Origin: Ligustrum vulgare
Taxonomy: Eukaryota; Streptophyta; Magnoliopsida; Lamiales; Oleaceae
Direction of reading: 5' to 3'
Length of the DNA: 64,000 bases
NCBI GenBank assembly: GCA_963555705.1
Contig: OY743174.1
Span: 24,399,108 to 24,463,107, forward strand
The notes below the pieces were generated by a model, which worked only from the letters and a program-made list of their open reading frames with translations, had not been told where the DNA came from and made no database searches. Every line of letters starts with the position of its first letter. Position 1 is the stretch's first letter. Made by a program: the position numbers and the translations under genes. Positions 34,958-44,057 of the stretch are shown here, piece after piece.

Positions 34958-37900
34958 TGTAGCGCCCCGAGTCCCGTATACCCGGTTCACCACTTAAATC
35001 ATCTTCTCTAACTTTTCAATTAATATTTTTGCGGAAAAAATAATTGAAATTCATTTTTGGCAACATTGAATAAACTGTAATGGTCGATAAAATTGTAAAC
35101 ATTTATGAAACCATATGAAATAGTAAATCAAACCATTAATATTGTAAAGCAGTTGACAATGTCATAATTTCTCATAAACTGAACTTCTCAAATTATTCAA
35201 TGTTTGGAAATACGGAAATCATTAAAATAAACTTTCATCCATTTAATGTTTATTGCCACCATCATTCATCGCTTGTCACCGTCTCCGAAATCTGCAAAAC
35301 TGTTAAAAATAGACATGAGCATTTCATAGAAATACTCAGTAGACTCATCGCCAATTAATTAATCTACAATATAATTGAACACATAAATGCATGTTCTTTA
35401 GAAACATAAGGTATGGGTAGTCTCTTCTTTTCATAAATCATATACTCTTTAAAAACATTGTATGGGGTAGCGGATTGGGCTCCCTCAAGGGGCCTTTTCC
35501 CAATCTTGCCCGCATACTCATTCTGTAACGACCCGGCTCCCTCACTGGAGCCTTCTCCGAGTCATACTCATTCTCTTTCTACTTTTGTAGCGTTCCCGGT
35601 CCTCAAGGGATACGGCCGTCTACTCATGATCTTTTCCACAAAGGAAATACATTCTCATTTAGCGAATTGGGCTCCCTCAAAGGGGCATTTTCCCAATATT
35701 ACCCACATACTCATAGTCTTTCCACTTTTGTAGCATTCCCGTTCCTCAAGGGATACGGCCCTCTACTCATGGTCTTTCCATACATTCTCATTTTTGTTCA
35801 TAAAAATGACTTTCACATAAGTCACATAACATTCTTTAAAACATAGAATGTGGGTAGCGGATTAGGCTCCCTCAAGGGGTCTTTTCCCAATCTTGCCCGC
35901 ATACTCATGGTCTTTCCACTTTTTGTAGCGTTCCCGTTCCTCATGAGATACAGCCCTCTACTCATTGGACTTTCCAAGTTTTCTTTTCATAAGAATTATA
36001 GATTCTTTAAAAACATAGGATATGTAAATCACATAACGTTCACAAACATTCACATGCAATCATAATTTAAATAAATTAATAGGGCGAGTCTACACATTGG
36101 TCTTTCCACGAAAAATACGTTTTCATTTCTTCTCATAAAAATGACTTTCACAAGTAACTTGACATTCACATGCAATTATAATTTAAATAAATTAATAAGG
36201 AGAGTCTACCTTAAATTCGACGAGTGCAATGTTGAGCGGGAAATCGTCTTCCATTCTTTAATTCTCCGTACGCTTCGTCTAGCCCATAAGTTATCTTATT
36301 CTTTAGAAATTTATAGTCTAAAAATAATAATTTACACTTTAAGGACTGAAATTGATGTTTTGAAAGTCGGGGGACTAAAATGAATACTTTTGAAAGTTGA
36401 GGGACTAAAATGTAAATCTTTTAAAACTTGGGCTTAAAATTTAATAAGGTAAATCAGCAGGGACTGAAATAAAATGGGTTTGATACTTGGGGGTTAAAAT
36501 AATAACTTTTGAAATTTAGGGCTGAAATGATCATTTTAAAACTTGGGGACTGATTCTTTAAAACATAATTAGACTAGGGACTAAAATGCAATTTCTGAAA
36601 ACTTTATAATTTAAAATCAATTTACTTATCAGATTTTCTCTCTCTCACCACTCTCTCTCAAATCGTTCTCAGATCAAAGGAAGAAGGGGAAAAGGGCGAC
36701 CGACTGCCCTTTGCGAAAATCGGTGTCCAGCCGGTGATTTCGTCGGCGAAATCGCCGGCGCAAGGTGCGGCGGGTGGCTCAGCAGGATGGGGATTCAGAT
36801 TTGAGGGATTAGGTGCGAGTTTTGAGTGCGAAACCGTGTGCAACCGAAGCCTAATTTCGTGATTTTCCGGCGAGCTTACCGGCGGTCGAGGTAGGTAAGT
36901 ATGGGTTATGTCTTATTTGTGGTTTTGGGTTGATTTGGGTTAGGATTAGAGCTGGGTTGGCCGTGCTGTGTTGGCGGGTCTGGAACGGATGGTTGTTGAT
37001 TGCAGTGGTCGTGGTGATGGTTTGATAATGTCGATTGGTTGCTGGTGGTGATGGTGCAGGTGCTGAAAATGTTGGTTGGTCGGAAACTTGGGTGGTTGTG
37101 TGGACGGTGATGGTCATGGTTGGTTTTTGATTGAGGTGGTGTTGATGGTGGATTGGCCGGTTGCATTTGGTTGTTGTGGATGCAGGCTGATTCAATGGAT
37201 CTTGGTTATGGCTTGCCAATTTGGTGATGATGATGGCTGCTTGATTAGGTGAAGATGAAAATGGTTTGAATTGAAGTGATTTGGAGGTGGTTGAAGGCTT
37301 GATGAATTTGGATTGATTGTTGCAAGTTGACAGATTGGGTGGTTTCGTGATTGATTGGTGGGGATGATGATGATGATTATGATTGTTTGATTTGGAGATC
37401 AAAATGGTGAGAAACGAAATGGGTGGTGGTGATGATGATGATCAGAGACTCTGGTGGTGGATTGAATTGTGTATTGCAGGTGGTTGGTGTTCTTTCGAGT
37501 AGGTGGTTGAATTGGAGAATGCTGGTTTTGGTTGTGAATGGAGCTTAAAACAGAGGAGGTGGAAATTGCATATGACCGTTGCCAATGGTGATGAAGATGT
37601 AGGCTTTTGGCTATAAAGGTGATGAAAATGATGATGTTGGAGAATATTAGGTGTAAAGGAGGAATAAAAAAATGTGGGGTGCAATTAGATTTAAGTTGAA
37701 TAAATAGGATTAATTTAGGATAATTAACTAAAAAAAATGATTAACTTCGATCAAGAACGTATTTAAAACAGATATATTTTGGACTGCAAATAAATTTAAA
37801 TAAGGAAAGTTGGAATCTAAAATGATTTTGAAAATAATACTTTAAATAAATAATTAAAATCATATAATTTTAGAAATTCGGATATTTAATTTTAAATCGA

Positions 37901-38038
37901 ACAATTTCGATATTTCTCGACTTTGGCTAGACGAATCTGTCGCGGCGTTAACTTCAGAATAATAGGTGATATAGTAGCGACACGATTTTCTAAATATTAA
38001 AATAATTATTAATTGCATAAAAATTCTTGGTCGCTACA
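34958..38038 (-). repeat. 5' LTR of LOG-carrying element
   Basis: 3,081 bp. Plus-strand ends are TGTAGCGCCC and GTCGCTACA. It contains a three-unit tandem repeat of about 194 bp (starting near 35,466, 35,660 and 35,854), degenerate GGGACTAAAATG repeats (36,350-36,590) and the GGT/TGG-rich tract (36,900-37,480). The bases ATAAT at 38,039-38,043 should be one target-duplication copy; its partner is deleted on the left. Confidence 0.88.
35466..36000. repeat. Tandem stem-loop repeat in LTR, three units of about 194 bp
   Basis: Each unit carries an ATTGGGCTCCCTCAAGGGG-like block able to fold (GATTGGG...CCCAATC at 35,473-35,505), then a GTAGCGTTCCCGTTCCTCA-like block and GATACGGCC. A related stem-loop (CGACCCGG...CCGAGTCA, 35,529-35,564) sits inside the first unit and again, perfectly paired, in the leader at 34,526. 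Confidence 0.75.
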
Positions 38039-38856
38039 ATAATTCAACACATGCATTACGGCATTAAAACAAGGAATATGGAATTAAAGTAATTGACTAG
38101 GCTACATTGTGAATCCCAACGTTAAGATTAGTTACACATAATAAATGAATAATAAAAACAATCTGAATTAAAATTAAACATGCTGGAATTTATGAAATCA
38201 ACAATAAGAAAAGAAGTCTTGCACCAAGATTTGATTTCCCGTGTTAAGCTCCTAAATTCTCGTGCTTTTCCGTGCTTGAATCTCCTCCTTAAGTAGATGT
38301 CGAATTGCCAAGAATTCTCCAATATCAAGCTCTGGAAAAGTGCTCCTCTGCTTGCCTCTCGCGCCCTCTCCCTTCTAGGTTAAATTCCCCAGTGTTTTTC
38401 TTTTTATAATCGCGCACAAAAGCCCAATACAGGCCCAGTCGGACACCTACGCGATCGCATGGTTTGGATTCCAGCGATCACGTGGGCGAACCTTTTTTCG
38501 CTCTGCATGAAATTTTTCGCCATGTCGCGATCACTGATATGGAGAATTCGCGATCGTGACATGGAGTTTTACTACGCGATTCACCATCTTTTTCTTGGCC
38601 TTCAAGTCAGTCCTCTAGTTTTATTTGCGAAGTGTATCTCCAACTATTGATTTGATCAATTTGACCCCAGAACTTCTGTTTCTCCTCAATTTTCCTACTT
38701 TTGACCTTTATTTCCCGTAATTGCTTCCTTGTTCCTCTTTTTGACTAAAATCTGAAATAACAACAATTAAACGCAATTTAGGTGGAATAAATTCATAAAT
38801 CAACACGATAAATTCTCATTTTGGCATATCCCCAAGTGTATAAAATACACCTATCA
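38039..38856 (-). repeat. Athila 5' LTR remnant (right copy)
   Basis: Matches 2,010-2,825 of the left LTR. The rest was removed or displaced when the LOG-carrying element inserted and the junction at 28,944 formed. It ends CACCTATCA and is followed by the ATGCT duplication at 38,857-38,861. Confidence 0.9.
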
Positions 38857-38861
38857 ATGCT

Positions 38862-40929
38862 CTTGAGCAGCCATCATGTCCCTGACTTTTAGTTTCTTGG
38901 CACACAGCTGTCTGAAGAAAGTATAGAGCTCAATAATTGTCTTTGATATTGTATTGTCAAAGTATGCACGACATCCAATAGGCAATAACCTCTATATTAT
39001 AATGTGACAATCATGTGACTTCAACCCAGTAATGCGGCCCTCATTAGGTGCAACACATTTCTTCATATTCGAGGCAAAACCATCTGGAAACTTTACTGAT
39101 CCAATGAAGTTGCAAAATCTACGACGATTAGTAGGGGATGATGTATAACGTGCAGCAGGTTTCATGAATCTATTCCCACTCTGATAAAGATGCAACTCAC
39201 TTCTTATACCCAACTCCATTAGATCCCGCCTGGCATTTACAGTGTCTTTCGATTTGTGGTGATCATCTAGAATTGTGCCTAGAAAGCTATCACATAAGTT
39301 CTTTTCTACATGCATGACATCAATATTATGTTTCAGCTCAGTGGTAGACCAATATGGCAACTCATAGAAAATGCTCTTCTTCAGCCAATTTAGTTCATCA
39401 GCACTTCTTGTCCATCTAGCGCCCCCATAACTAGGGTGTTTACTAGAATGCTTGGCCTCAGACGGCTCAATTGTTCTAATATATAGGCATTCGTCGACCT
39501 ACGAGGAGGGGGCCTTTGCTCATGTTTCCCATCAAATTGTAGGCTGGTCCTCAGACGGTGTCTAGTTGGCAGGAAGTGTCGGTGACCCACATAAGCTGTC
39601 TTTCCGATCACACGCACTGAAGGTGTATCCTCTCCGCAAGTAGGACATGCTTTATACCCCTGAACACTCCAACCTGATAAACTACTTCTTGCTGGAAAAT
39701 CATTAATTGTCCACGACAATGAGGCACGCATCCTGAAAAGTCCTCGATTTTTGGTTGCATTATCCCACATGTCAATAACAGTGGACCATAGCTCTTTCAA
39801 CTCATCTACTAATGGTCACAAGAACACGTCCATGTCCTTACCAGGTGCTTTAGGCCCTGGGATCAACAAAGTCAACATTAGGTACTCTGATCACATGCAC
39901 AGCCAAGGTGGGAGGTTGTAACACGTCATAACTACTGGCCATGTGCTATATGCCTGACTCATGTTTCCAAATGGATTAAAACCATCTGCAGCCAATCCCA
40001 GTCGGACATTCCTAATTTCACTTGCAAAATGCGGATGCTTCTCGTCGAACTCTCGCCACGCCTTCCCGTCTACAGGATGCTGCAGCTCGTCACTGTCCGT
40101 AGACTTACCTATACTATACCTCCTCACAAGTCTTGCTATCCTTCATAGCAAACAAACGTTTAAGTCTAGAGGTCAGGGGAAAATATCGCAATACTTTATG
40201 AGGCACATTTTTCCTCGAGCCTTGTTCAGCATTATGCATCCAACGACTTTCCTTACACACAGGACAATTTTGCAAATCAGCGTGCTCTTTCCAGAATAGT
40301 GCACAATCATACTTACATATGTGAATAGATTGGTAACCCAGGCCCAGCTTCGTCATAAACTTTTTAGCTTCATAGTGAGAATCCACGAGGTTCATGTTCG
40401 GGAAGGCTAGCTTCAACAGTTGTAAAAGATCATCTAAAGATTTATTTGTCCACTTGTTCACCATCTTCAAATGCATTAGTTGCACTAAAAAGTTTAATGA
40501 AGAGAACGAAGAAACTCCAGGATATAGTTCTGAATGCAGAGTTTCAAACAATTGGTCGTACTGGAAATCAGAACTTGTAACATCATGCTCATTCTCAAAT
40601 ATGTCGTCCATAACATCGGCCATTTCATCTATCATTTGGTTCCTTAAACCCACTCCCTCATCTCCTTGGTCCACATTTCCATGTTGACCCTCGATCTCAC
40701 CATGGTGAAACCATATGACATAACTGGCCGCAAAACCATTACGACATATATGATATTCTACAGTCTCCAAATCATGGGTATATCCATTTAAACATTTGTT
40801 ACATAAACATCTAACCTTCCCTAGATCGTTTACAAGTGGTCTTGCCATATTTATAAAAGTTTTCAAACCAAATAAGAATTCTTGAGACTTTCGATTTAGA
40901 ATATTTGTCCAACTCTTATCAATTTCCAT
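38862..40929 (-). pseudogene. CACTA TNP2 transposase, 5' and catalytic part, broken
   Basis: The natural start is probably the Met at 40,929 (MEIDKSW), the usual beginning of the transposase-associated domain, which continues with CLCNKCLNGYTHDLETVEYH (zinc-finger-like CxxC..H). The Tnp2 domain follows: CPVCKESRW, then after a frameshift near 40,115-40,125 DGKAWREFDEKHPHF and LGLAADGFNPFGNM, YNLPPWLCM, after another break FSARSSLSGWSVQGYKACP-like text (39,800-39,390) with CPTCGED, and MHVEKNLCDSFLGTILD (39,360-38,992). The tail reads TFFRQLCAKKLKVRDMMAAQ and is cut at 38,862 by the Athila insertion. Three or more stops or frameshifts make it non-functional. Confidence 0.85.
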
Positions 40930-40974
40930 GTTGATATTCTGTAAGAAAGAATAAAAATGTATATTATGTGACAA

Positions 40975-41539
40975 TTTTGAGTGACATGAATGTTATAAAT
41001 CCACCTTATTACTCCATGTCTAATAAAAAGTAGGTGCCCTAACAAGTCATCATTGATCAGCAAAATAATAAAATTTGTTCATTTTTTCAATGATGTCTAT
41101 ATATTTTCACGTGTAAATTTCGACAGTACTTCCCCTAAGTTCTCCTAAGTGCGAGATCTATGTAACTCTCCAAAAATGGGAGAATTCGAAGATCAATTTG
41201 TAAACTTCAAGTTGCCAACAATGTGTGCAGTTTTCTATTTACAAACTGATCTTCAAACAGTTTTCTAAGTTTATGCAAATGCATTGCAGTATATCGAATA
41301 AAATTTATATAATAACCAATATATATCAAACAATGAAATTATCTAAAAAAATTGACAAGATCATGTTTAAATGACTTACCAAAGGTCCAAACAATGTCTT
41401 GTTTCGATTTTATAGCTTCAAATTTGATTATGTCAGCACAAATTGATTATAAAATTGAAAACCACGAGGAAAATTTCGTATTTTGAAGAAAGAACGTCTG
41501 AATGTGAATTGATAAATGACGTTCAGGTTATAGGGGCGA
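40975..41539 (-). other. CACTA 5' non-coding region
   Basis: Nothing coding is seen. The stretch lies between the transposase start and the terminal repeat zone and ends at the Cassandra insertion. Confidence 0.5.
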
Positions 41540-42242
41540 TGTAACGACTCGGGTCCCACTTAACGGGCTGTCCTGGTCGTTAGATGGTGGCGTACTATCC
41601 CCACTGTACCAACACGAGTCTTTTCAGTATGCTTTGTCCTCACTCGCACGCTCCTCGAGAAAACTTCCCTGGAGGTCACCCATCCCGAATTTCTCCAAGC
41701 CAAGCACGCTTAACTGTGGAGTTTCTAACGATTGATTTCTAGAAAAGAAGGTGCACCTTGTTGGTATGAGTAGTACCTATCATTTCTTTTAAATTTTCTT
41801 AGTCGGGGTATTACAATCACCTCCTATTAGACTCGCGACGTCCTCGTCGTGCTTAACCCATCTGAGGATCTATTGTCAGGTGTTGGGATTCTAAAGGTGG
41901 CTCCCGCCCCTATGGCGTAGCACTTAATTTTCGATTTCCGGCTGGCGGCTGGTTCTGATACCATTTGTAACGACCCGGGTCCTACTTAACGGGCTGTCCT
42001 GGCCGTTAGATGGTGGCGTATTGTCCCCATTGTACCAACATGAGTCTTATCAGCATGCTTTGTCCTCATTCGCACGCTTCCTGAGAAAACTTCTCAGGAG
42101 GTCACCCATCCCAAAATTTCTCCAAGCCAAGCACGCTTAACTGTGAAATTTCTAACGATGGACTTCCAGAAAAGAAGGAGCACCTTGTTGGTATGAGTAG
42201 TACCTATCACTTCTTTTAAGTTTTCTTAGTCAGTGTATTACA
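41540..42242 (-). mobile_element. Cassandra-type TRIM retrotransposon with 5S-derived LTRs
   Basis: LTRs at 41,540-41,815 (276 bp) and 41,966-42,242 (277 bp) begin TGTAACGAC and end TATTACA. Both contain a segment that, on the minus strand, reads like 5S rRNA (GTTAAGCGTGCTTGG and GGGATGGGTGACCTCC), at 41,671-41,725 and about 42,097-42,150. The 150-bp internal region has a tRNA-iMet primer site (minus strand TGGTATCAGAACCAG near 41,950-41,964). Flanks GGCGA (41,535-41,539) and GGTGA (42,243-42,247) fit a 5-bp target duplication with one change. LTRs differ at about 20 positions, so the insertion is fairly old. The element encodes nothing and depends on other retrotransposons. Confidence 0.88.
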
Positions 42243-42649
42243 GGTGACATATGTCGCCCCTACATCTCAAAATGTCGTACCTACAGATCCAAAAAATGGC
42301 GCCAAACTTCCCGCTAAAATGTGGGAAATATCCGCTAAAATTTTGGTCCTATAGGTCGCCCCCATAGATTATATTTAACAATCTTTCCCCCAATTAAAAA
42401 ATGTGGGAAAATATCCCGCTAAAAATTTGAGCCTATAGGGGCGACATATGTCGCCTCTATAGGATGTATATAGTCGTCCCCAAAAGCATATGGGTCTATA
42501 GGAACAACATATGTAGAAATAGGGGCAACATTTGTCGTCCCTAAAGATTTAGAAATATATAGGGGCGATTTTATCATGTCGCCCGTATTACTATGATATC
42601 TGTAGGGGCGACATTTAGGTCGCCCCTATTACTCAATTTTGTTGTAGTG
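42243..42649. repeat. CACTA subterminal palindromic repeats and terminal inverted repeat
   Basis: Repeated AGGGGCGACA/TGTCGCCCCT arms occur near 42,243, 42,350, 42,435, 42,515, 42,560 and 42,603; several pairs form palindromes such as AGGGGCGACATATGTCGCC. Such subterminal motifs are the usual binding sites of CACTA transposase proteins. The terminus is at 42,649. Confidence 0.85.
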
Positions 42650-43103
42650 ACTCCATTCAATATGAGTAATTTTCCATCTGATTTTATGTTTGTTGCATCC
42701 TCAAGTGCCAATCAATTCGAAATGTTGCCAACATATTTGAACTTTGTCCATCGACAACCACAATTCCAAATTTGAGAAGAACTTACATAACTTAGAACAA
42801 TGATAACTCAACATTTTGGTTTCAACTTATCCTATTCAAGTAACTTTGTGTTTCACAAACCGGCCTACACAAGGGTTCAAAAAAAATTCAATATTTTTAA
42901 CAAAATCAATATTTTCAATCAAGATTATTAATTAACATTACCCATTTTTCAAAGAGTTCAAAGCAATACAATATAGCATATTCAAACTTGGAAATAACAT
43001 ATTGATGCAAAGTTGGATGAAACAGTGGCGTAACACATTTCCTTAGTCTATTTTTTAAAAAAGTCAAAAACGATAGGCGAGAATCTTTGACCAATCAAAA
43101 ATG
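42650..43103. other. Flank of CACTA element, no gene recognised
   Basis: A plus-strand frame to 42,775 continues from CACTA sequence and could include a scrap of a real exon (FMFVASSSANQFEMLPTYL), but I cannot identify it. The rest shows nothing. Confidence 0.3.
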
Positions 43104-43108
43104 TTAAG

Positions 43109-43469
43109 GCACTGTTCTCTTTACTATTTTGAGATCGTTTTCTGTTTTTATTTTCGAAAACATTAAAAATGCGTTCATTTTACCATTTTAGAAAACGCAT
43201 TTTGGAAAATAGAAAAAAAAATTTGTACACAAAACGCCCAAAACCTCATTTTGGGCGTTTTGTGTGTATTTCAACAAAAAATGTTCAAAACGCAGAAAAC
43301 GCGTTTTGGAGTTTTTTTTTTTTTAAAGAATTATCTTAACTTGGAACTAAACTTTATATAATTTTTTTTTTTTTTTTAGAATTATCCTAACTTGGAACTA
43401 AGCCTAAATAAAGATTTTTTATTTTTTATTTTTAAGGAGAATTATCCTAACTTGGAACTAAGTTTAAAT

Positions 43470-43505
<36 letters not shown>

Positions 43506-44001
43506 ATCCTAACTTGGAATTAAGCTAAAATAAAGTTTTATTGAATTCAATATCAACATTACAAAAAAAATTAAGTGAGAATTCTTGTTGTTATATTTCA
43601 AAAAATGCCTTGATAAATGGACTCTGGTAATTTTGACAGAACTTGCATTTTCTGAATTTTAATAGAATTAGAGCTTCCTCAAATCAACCTGATCAAGTTG
43701 TGTTAATATAGACTCTTAATGCTCACATTAGTGTGTTGCATGTAACCATGTTTTCAGTGTATTGTGAAATGAAATTTGAGTTTGAGTCGGTAGTATTCTG
43801 CAAGCAAATTAATTAAAAATAGTTTAAGTAGTATTCTGCAAAATTTCAGAACGCGTTTCCCAACTTTTCATTTTCAAAAACAGTTTTCAGAAATGACAAA
43901 CCAAACGCGTTTTCAGCAAATTTGAAAACAAAAATAAAAACAGGAAATACAAAACATTTTCGAAAATGAAAATACAAAATGAAATACAAACAGAACGCCA
44001 C
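43109..44001. mobile_element. MITE-like non-autonomous DNA transposon, about 0.9 kb
   Basis: The ends are imperfect inverted repeats (left GCACTGTTCTCTTTACTATT; right complement GTGGCGTTCTGTTTGTATTT), and both flanks read TTAAG (43,104-43,108 and 44,002-44,006), a possible target duplication. AAAACGCGTTTT-type motifs occur near both ends. Inside are a 17-bp perfect hairpin (43,227-43,265) and four tandem repeats of about 60-70 bp containing GAATTATCCTAACTTGGAAC (43,328-43,530). No coding capacity. Superfamily not determined. Confidence 0.5.
43328..43535. repeat. Tandem repeat, four diverged units of about 60-70 bp with poly-T spacers
   Basis: Each unit begins with GAATTATC(C/T)TAACTTGGAA followed by CTAA or TTAA and a T-rich run of variable length. 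It lies within the MITE-like element. Confidence 0.8.
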
Positions 44002-44057
44002 TTAAGTTTCTTCAAAACTAACCTCAAAGTAAAAAAATAAAAATAAAAATCTTCAAA

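Larger units (their letters stand above)
28944..38038 (-). mobile_element. Minus-strand Ty3/gypsy LTR retrotransposon carrying a LOG gene block in antisense
   Basis: In minus orientation the 5' LTR is 38,038-34,958. It starts TGTAGCGACC and ends GGCGCTACA, so its termini form a 7-bp inverted repeat. A tRNA-iMet primer site follows (34,954-34,941, TGGTATCAGAGCCA on the minus strand). The 3' LTR (30,930-28,944) is preceded by a polypurine tract (plus strand ACCTTACCCCCTT) and the GAGGACGAAAT motif. The 3' LTR lacks about 1,087 bp of its end. The internal region shares eroded pol sequence with the tandem element (30,960-31,438 matches about 10,620-11,200 and 12,750-12,880; 33,860-34,250 matches about 9,885-10,260), but the LTRs differ. 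Between them lies a foreign block with two intact plus-strand ORFs. The two LTRs differ at roughly 17-20 of 1,987 positions by eye. Confidence 0.88.
1378..38856 (-). mobile_element. Athila-type Ty3/gypsy LTR retrotransposon, nested and degenerate
   Basis: The outer boundaries are TG at 1,378 and CA at 38,856, flanked by perfect 5-bp duplications ATGCT (1,373-1,377 and 38,857-38,861). In minus orientation the order is 5' LTR (remnant 38,039-38,856), gag, protease-RT-RNase H-integrase (28,894 down to 23,894), spacer, an additional ORF (5,833 down to 4,403), and 3' LTR (2,825 down to 1,378). Two younger elements interrupt it: the tandem LTR element at 5,963-22,636 and the LOG-carrying element at 28,944-38,038. 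Its primer site and the rest of the 5' LTR have been deleted. The two LTR remnants differ at roughly 15-17 positions in about 820 bp by eye. Confidence 0.88.
1..42649 (-). mobile_element. CACTA (En/Spm) DNA transposon, left end outside the window, heavily nested
   Basis: The right terminus at 42,637-42,649 reads TTTTGTTGTAGTG, which on the minus strand is the classic CACTACAACAAAA end. Inside it lie subterminal palindromic repeats (about 42,243-42,625) and a TNP2-type transposase plus a Transposase_24-like gene on the minus strand. The left terminus is beyond position 1. The TNP2 reading frame stops at 38,862 and resumes at 1,377, because an Athila retrotransposon inserted there. The three bases after the terminus (ACT, 42,650-42,652) would be one copy of the 3-bp target duplication; the other copy is not visible. 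Transposase frames are broken, so this copy is not autonomous. Confidence 0.85.

Noticed and set aside
41671..42150. 5S rRNA genes
   Set aside because: Only part of the 5S sequence is present, it is diverged, and it sits inside the two LTRs of a Cassandra element.
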